Origin: JAJEAD01 sp964420925
GTDB taxonomy: Bacteria > Pseudomonadota > Gammaproteobacteria > HK1
Reading direction: 5' to 3'
NCBI GenBank assembly: GCA_964420925.1
Contig: CAYQVB010000037.1
Span: 1 to 8,819 of the forward strand
Length of the DNA: 8,819 nucleotides
Numbering within the stretch: the first letter of the stretch is position 1; every line of letters begins with the position of its first letter. A program made the position numbers and the translations under genes. The notes beneath the pieces are model-generated. The model was given only the letters and a program-made list of their open reading frames with translations. It ran no database searches and was not told the origin of the DNA. This document shows, piece after piece, positions 6,710 through 8,819 of the stretch.

Positions 6710-6733
6710 GACTCGGGTCTTTCCCCCCGAGTC
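6710..6733 (+). terminator. Hairpin upstream of tctB, possible attenuator or RNA-stability element
   Basis: A perfect 8-bp inverted repeat (GACTCGGG at 6710-6717, CCCGAGTC at 6726-6733) with an eight-base loop TCTTTCCC. No T-run follows, so it is not a clear intrinsic terminator. It lies 57 bases before the tctB start and could partly stop transcription or processing between tctC and tctB. Confidence 0.35.
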
Positions 6734-6743
6734 CTGAAGCCCG

Positions 6744-6794
6744 ATGAGGGAGGCGGTCTCGCAACACTTCCGGCGGGTCGGCGCACTCCGGTGA
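6744..6794 (+). other. Possible 16-codon upstream ORF overlapping the tctB start
   Basis: ATG 6744 opens a frame (MREAVSQHFRRVGALR) whose TGA at 6792-6794 overlaps the tctB start as GTGA. Such an arrangement allows translational coupling, useful because tctB starts with GTG and lacks a clear Shine-Dalgarno. The small ORF also lacks a good Shine-Dalgarno, so translation is uncertain. Confidence 0.25.
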
Positions 6795-7318
6795 CCGCGC
6801 TCGGGCGCAGCGGTCTCCTCGGCCCCCTCGCCACGGTGGTCACGGCTTTCGTGGCGCTCGCCTTCCTGCACGTCGGCGGCGACACCGCCCTGGTGGTCGA
6901 CGAGGAGGGTTTCGGCCCCGACACTTGGCCGAGGATCATGCTCTACGGGGTGATCGCTTCCGGCGTGCTGTGGGGCGTGACCCGCTGGCGGCAGGCGAGA
7001 GGGAGAGGAGCGGGCGAGCGCGAGGAGGGGATGACGGAGATCGATACCCTCCGGCTCGGCATCGGAGTCCTCACCATTGCCGGATACGGGGCGGCAATGG
7101 TCTACATCGGGTTCGCGTTTGCGACGCTGCTCTTCCTCACCGTGTGGTTCGTGCTGGGCGGGGTGCGCAGAGCGCTGCCCCTGATGGCCAACAGCGTCCT
7201 CGGCACGCTCGCATTGCTGTACCTGTTCCTGAGCGTCGCGTACCTGCCCCTGCCGCGGGGGGTGGGTGCCATGGATACCCTCACGGTCAATCTCTACCGC
7301 CTCCTCGGCATCTTCTGA
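6791..7318 (+). CDS. tctB: Tripartite tricarboxylate transporter small membrane subunit (TctB family)
   Basis: A 175-residue hydrophobic protein with the size and layout of TctB, the small four-helix inner-membrane subunit of TTT systems. Probable membrane segments are at about 8-29, 48-66, 88-123 (likely two helices or one long hairpin) and 130-152, with a charged loop (RWRQARGRGAGEREEG) at 65-80 between the second and third. Sequence conservation in TctB is low, so the call rests on hydrophobicity, length and position between tctC and tctA. The start is GTG 6791. It is followed by tctA after 38 bases. The exact transport role of TctB is poorly defined; it is needed together with TctA. Confidence 0.88.
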   Translation: MTALGRSGLLGPLATVVTAFVALAFLHVGGDTALVVDEEGFGPDTWPRIMLYGVIASGVLWGVTRWRQARGRGAGEREEGMTEIDTLRLGIGVLTIAGYGAAMVYIGFAFATLLFLTVWFVLGGVRRALPLMANSVLGTLALLYLFLSVAYLPLPRGVGAMDTLTVNLYRLLGIF

Positions 7319-7356
7319 ATCTCGCACCCCTCCCACCGTCCCGAGCAGGAGCGGAC

Positions 7357-8819
7357 ATGGACGTGTTAGCGAACCTCATGGCCGGGATGTCCCACCTCTT
7401 CGGCATCACCGCGATCCTGCTCCTGGTCGGCGGCATCTGCATCGGCGTCGTGGCCGGAGCCCTGCCCGGGATCTCCTTCGTCAACGCCATGGCGCTCGCG
7501 CTTCCCTTCACCTATGTCATGGAGCCGGCCCACGCGATGGTGTTCCTGTCCGGACTGTACTGCGGCGGCGTCTTCGGCGGCTCCATCTCGTCCATCCTGA
7601 TCAACATTCCGGGATCGCCGGGATCTCTGCCCGCGACCTGGGACGGCTATCCGATGACCCGGCGGGGCGAGTCCGCACGGGCGCTCGGCATCGCCATCAC
7701 CTGCTCCGCGATCGGGGGGCTGGCCAGCGCCATGATGATGATCTTCGTGTCGCCGCCCTTCGCCGGCTTCGCTCTGCGCTTCGGTCAGCCGGAGTTCTTC
7801 GCGGCGACCGTGCTCGGTCTGGTTTCGGTGGTGGCCATCGCCAAGGGCAACATGGTGCCGAGCATGGTCTCGCTCTTCGTGGGCCTGACGGTGGGGTCGG
7901 TCGGCCTGGACCCGCTCTATGCGATCCCGCGGCTCACCTTCGGCTGGGAAGTGCTGGACAACGGGGTGAGCTTCGTCGTCGTGCTGATCGGCATGTTCGC
8001 CATCGGCGAGGTGCTGTCTTCGGCCAGCGAGCGCCGGAGGCAGTCCCTGCTGCCGGGGATGGAGACTCGGGCGCGTCTGCCGGGCTTTGCCGATCTCTAT
8101 CGGCTGAAGGGGGCGATCGCGCGCAGCACGGGGGTCGGTTGCGCCATCGGAGCCATCCCGGGCGCCGGCGCTATCATCGGGGCGATCATTTCCTACGGGG
8201 TCGAAAAGCAGGTCTCCCGGCGGGGCCACGAGTTCGGCAGCGGGGTCGAGGAAGGGCTGGCGGCGCCGGAAACCGCCAAGAACGCGACCACCGGAACCGC
8301 CACCATCCCCCTGTTGACGCTCGGTATTCCCGGCAGCGCCGCCACTGCGATCATGCTCGCCGCGCTGATGCTCCACGGCATCAACCCGGGGCCAATGCTG
8401 TTCATCACCGGCGTCGATCTCGTCTACACGGTGTTTGCCGCGTACCTGGTGGCCAACCTCCTGATGATCGCGGTCGGCATGCTGGTGGCGCGCGCCTTTG
8501 CCCTGCTGATGAAGATCCCCTCGGTGCTGTTGTTCGGGTTCATCGTGGTGCTCTGTCTGGTGGGCGCCTTCGGGGTGCGCAACAACATGGCCGACGTCTA
8601 CATCTGTATCGGCTTCGGCATCCTGGGTTACGTGCTGCGCCGCTTCCACGTGCCGTCCGCGCCGCTGATCCTCGGGGTCATCCTCGGGCCGCTGGCGGAG
8701 CGGTACTTCCTCACCTCGATGATCTCCTACGACAACCAGATCTCCATCTTCTTCACCCGGCCCCTGAGCGGCAGCATCATGGCGCTGGCCTTCGCCTTCC
8801 TGATCTGGTCCCTGTGGCC
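7357..8819 (+). CDS. tctA: Tripartite tricarboxylate transporter large membrane subunit (TctA family), 3' end cut by window
   Basis: An open frame of 487 codons with no stop before the window ends. The family is usually about 500 residues, so only the last few to about twenty residues are probably missing. TctA is the multi-helix inner-membrane permease that moves the ligand delivered by TctC, driven by an ion gradient. Family signatures are clear: GALPGISF (34-41), the Gly-rich GLYCGGVFGGSISSILINIPGSP region (66-88) with DGYPM (96-100), and the second-half repeat with PETAKNATTGTATIPLL, LGIPGS and HGINPGPMLF (about 304-348). These two similar G/P-rich stretches reflect the internal duplication known in the family. 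ATG 7357 has AGGAG at 7347-7351, five bases upstream, the best ribosome site in the operon. A long His-rich frame antisense to it is a shadow. Confidence 0.94.
   Translation, partial: MDVLANLMAGMSHLFGITAILLLVGGICIGVVAGALPGISFVNAMALALPFTYVMEPAHAMVFLSGLYCGGVFGGSISSILINIPGSPGSLPATWDGYPMTRRGESARALGIAITCSAIGGLASAMMMIFVSPPFAGFALRFGQPEFFAATVLGLVSVVAIAKGNMVPSMVSLFVGLTVGSVGLDPLYAIPRLTFGWEVLDNGVSFVVVLIGMFAIGEVLSSASERRRQSLLPGMETRARLPGFADLYRLKGAIARSTGVGCAIGAIPGAGAIIGAIISYGVEKQVSRRGHEFGSGVEEGLAAPETAKNATTGTATIPLLTLGIPGSAATAIMLAALMLHGINPGPMLFITGVDLVYTVFAAYLVANLLMIAVGMLVARAFALLMKIPSVLLFGFIVVLCLVGAFGVRNNMADVYICIGFGILGYVLRRFHVPSAPLILGVILGPLAERYFLTSMISYDNQISIFFTRPLSGSIMALAFAFLIWSLW

Larger units (their letters stand above)
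6449..6790. other. 342-base intergenic stretch between tctC and tctB with two hairpins
   Basis: I see no gene of convincing quality. The stretch contains a REP-like hairpin (6571-6591), a second 8-bp hairpin (6710-6733) and a 16-codon frame that overlaps the tctB start. Such gaps with hairpins after the binding-protein gene often lower downstream membrane-subunit expression relative to the abundant binding protein; that role here is inference. Confidence 0.55.

Noticed and set aside
7366..8649. 427-codon minus-strand frame rich in His, Asp, Gln and Arg, antisense to tctA
   Set aside because: The plus strand encodes an unmistakable TctA. The low-complexity His-rich composition is what the reverse complement of a hydrophobic, G+C-rich membrane protein gives.

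Overview
The window is a G+C-rich (roughly two-thirds G+C by eye), gene-dense stretch of bacterial chromosome. It carries small-molecule catabolism genes and a solute uptake operon. The gene families fit an uncultured Proteobacterium, perhaps an alphaproteobacterium; this is inference from G+C content, the tripartite tricarboxylate transporter (TTT) and the non-pyrrolysine MttB-type methyltransferase, not a taxonomic result. I see no rRNA, tRNA, CRISPR array or intact mobile element.

Layout. (1) Positions 58-1581 on the plus strand encode a full-length MttB-superfamily methyltransferase with no in-frame stop, so it is a non-pyrrolysine member. (2) Convergent to it is a minus-strand group, in transcription order: an amidohydrolase-2 (ACMSD-like TIM barrel) enzyme at 4829-3630, a small stand-alone Rieske [2Fe-2S] protein at 3512-3207, and a mandelate racemase/muconate lactonizing-type enolase-superfamily enzyme at 2865-1762. 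A possible 76-codon remnant ORF (1765-1535) overlaps the stop of the last gene by ATGA. (3) A 659-base divergent intergenic region (4830-5488) holds a candidate operator palindrome and a composite dRS3-like inverted repeat (5157-5237). (4) A TTT uptake operon on the plus strand follows: periplasmic binding protein TctC (5489-6448), small membrane subunit TctB (6791-7318) and large membrane subunit TctA (7357 to beyond the window end). tctC and tctB are separated by 342 bases with two hairpins, one of them REP-like.

Working model (inference). The TTT system imports an organic acid or zwitterion. The divergently transcribed amidohydrolase, Rieske protein and enolase-superfamily enzyme, with the convergent methyltransferase, process it by C-C or C-N cleavage, electron transfer, dehydration or racemisation, and demethylation. 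None of the substrates can be named from sequence alone. No regulator gene, corrinoid protein, corrinoid reductive activase or Rieske oxygenase large subunit lies inside the window.
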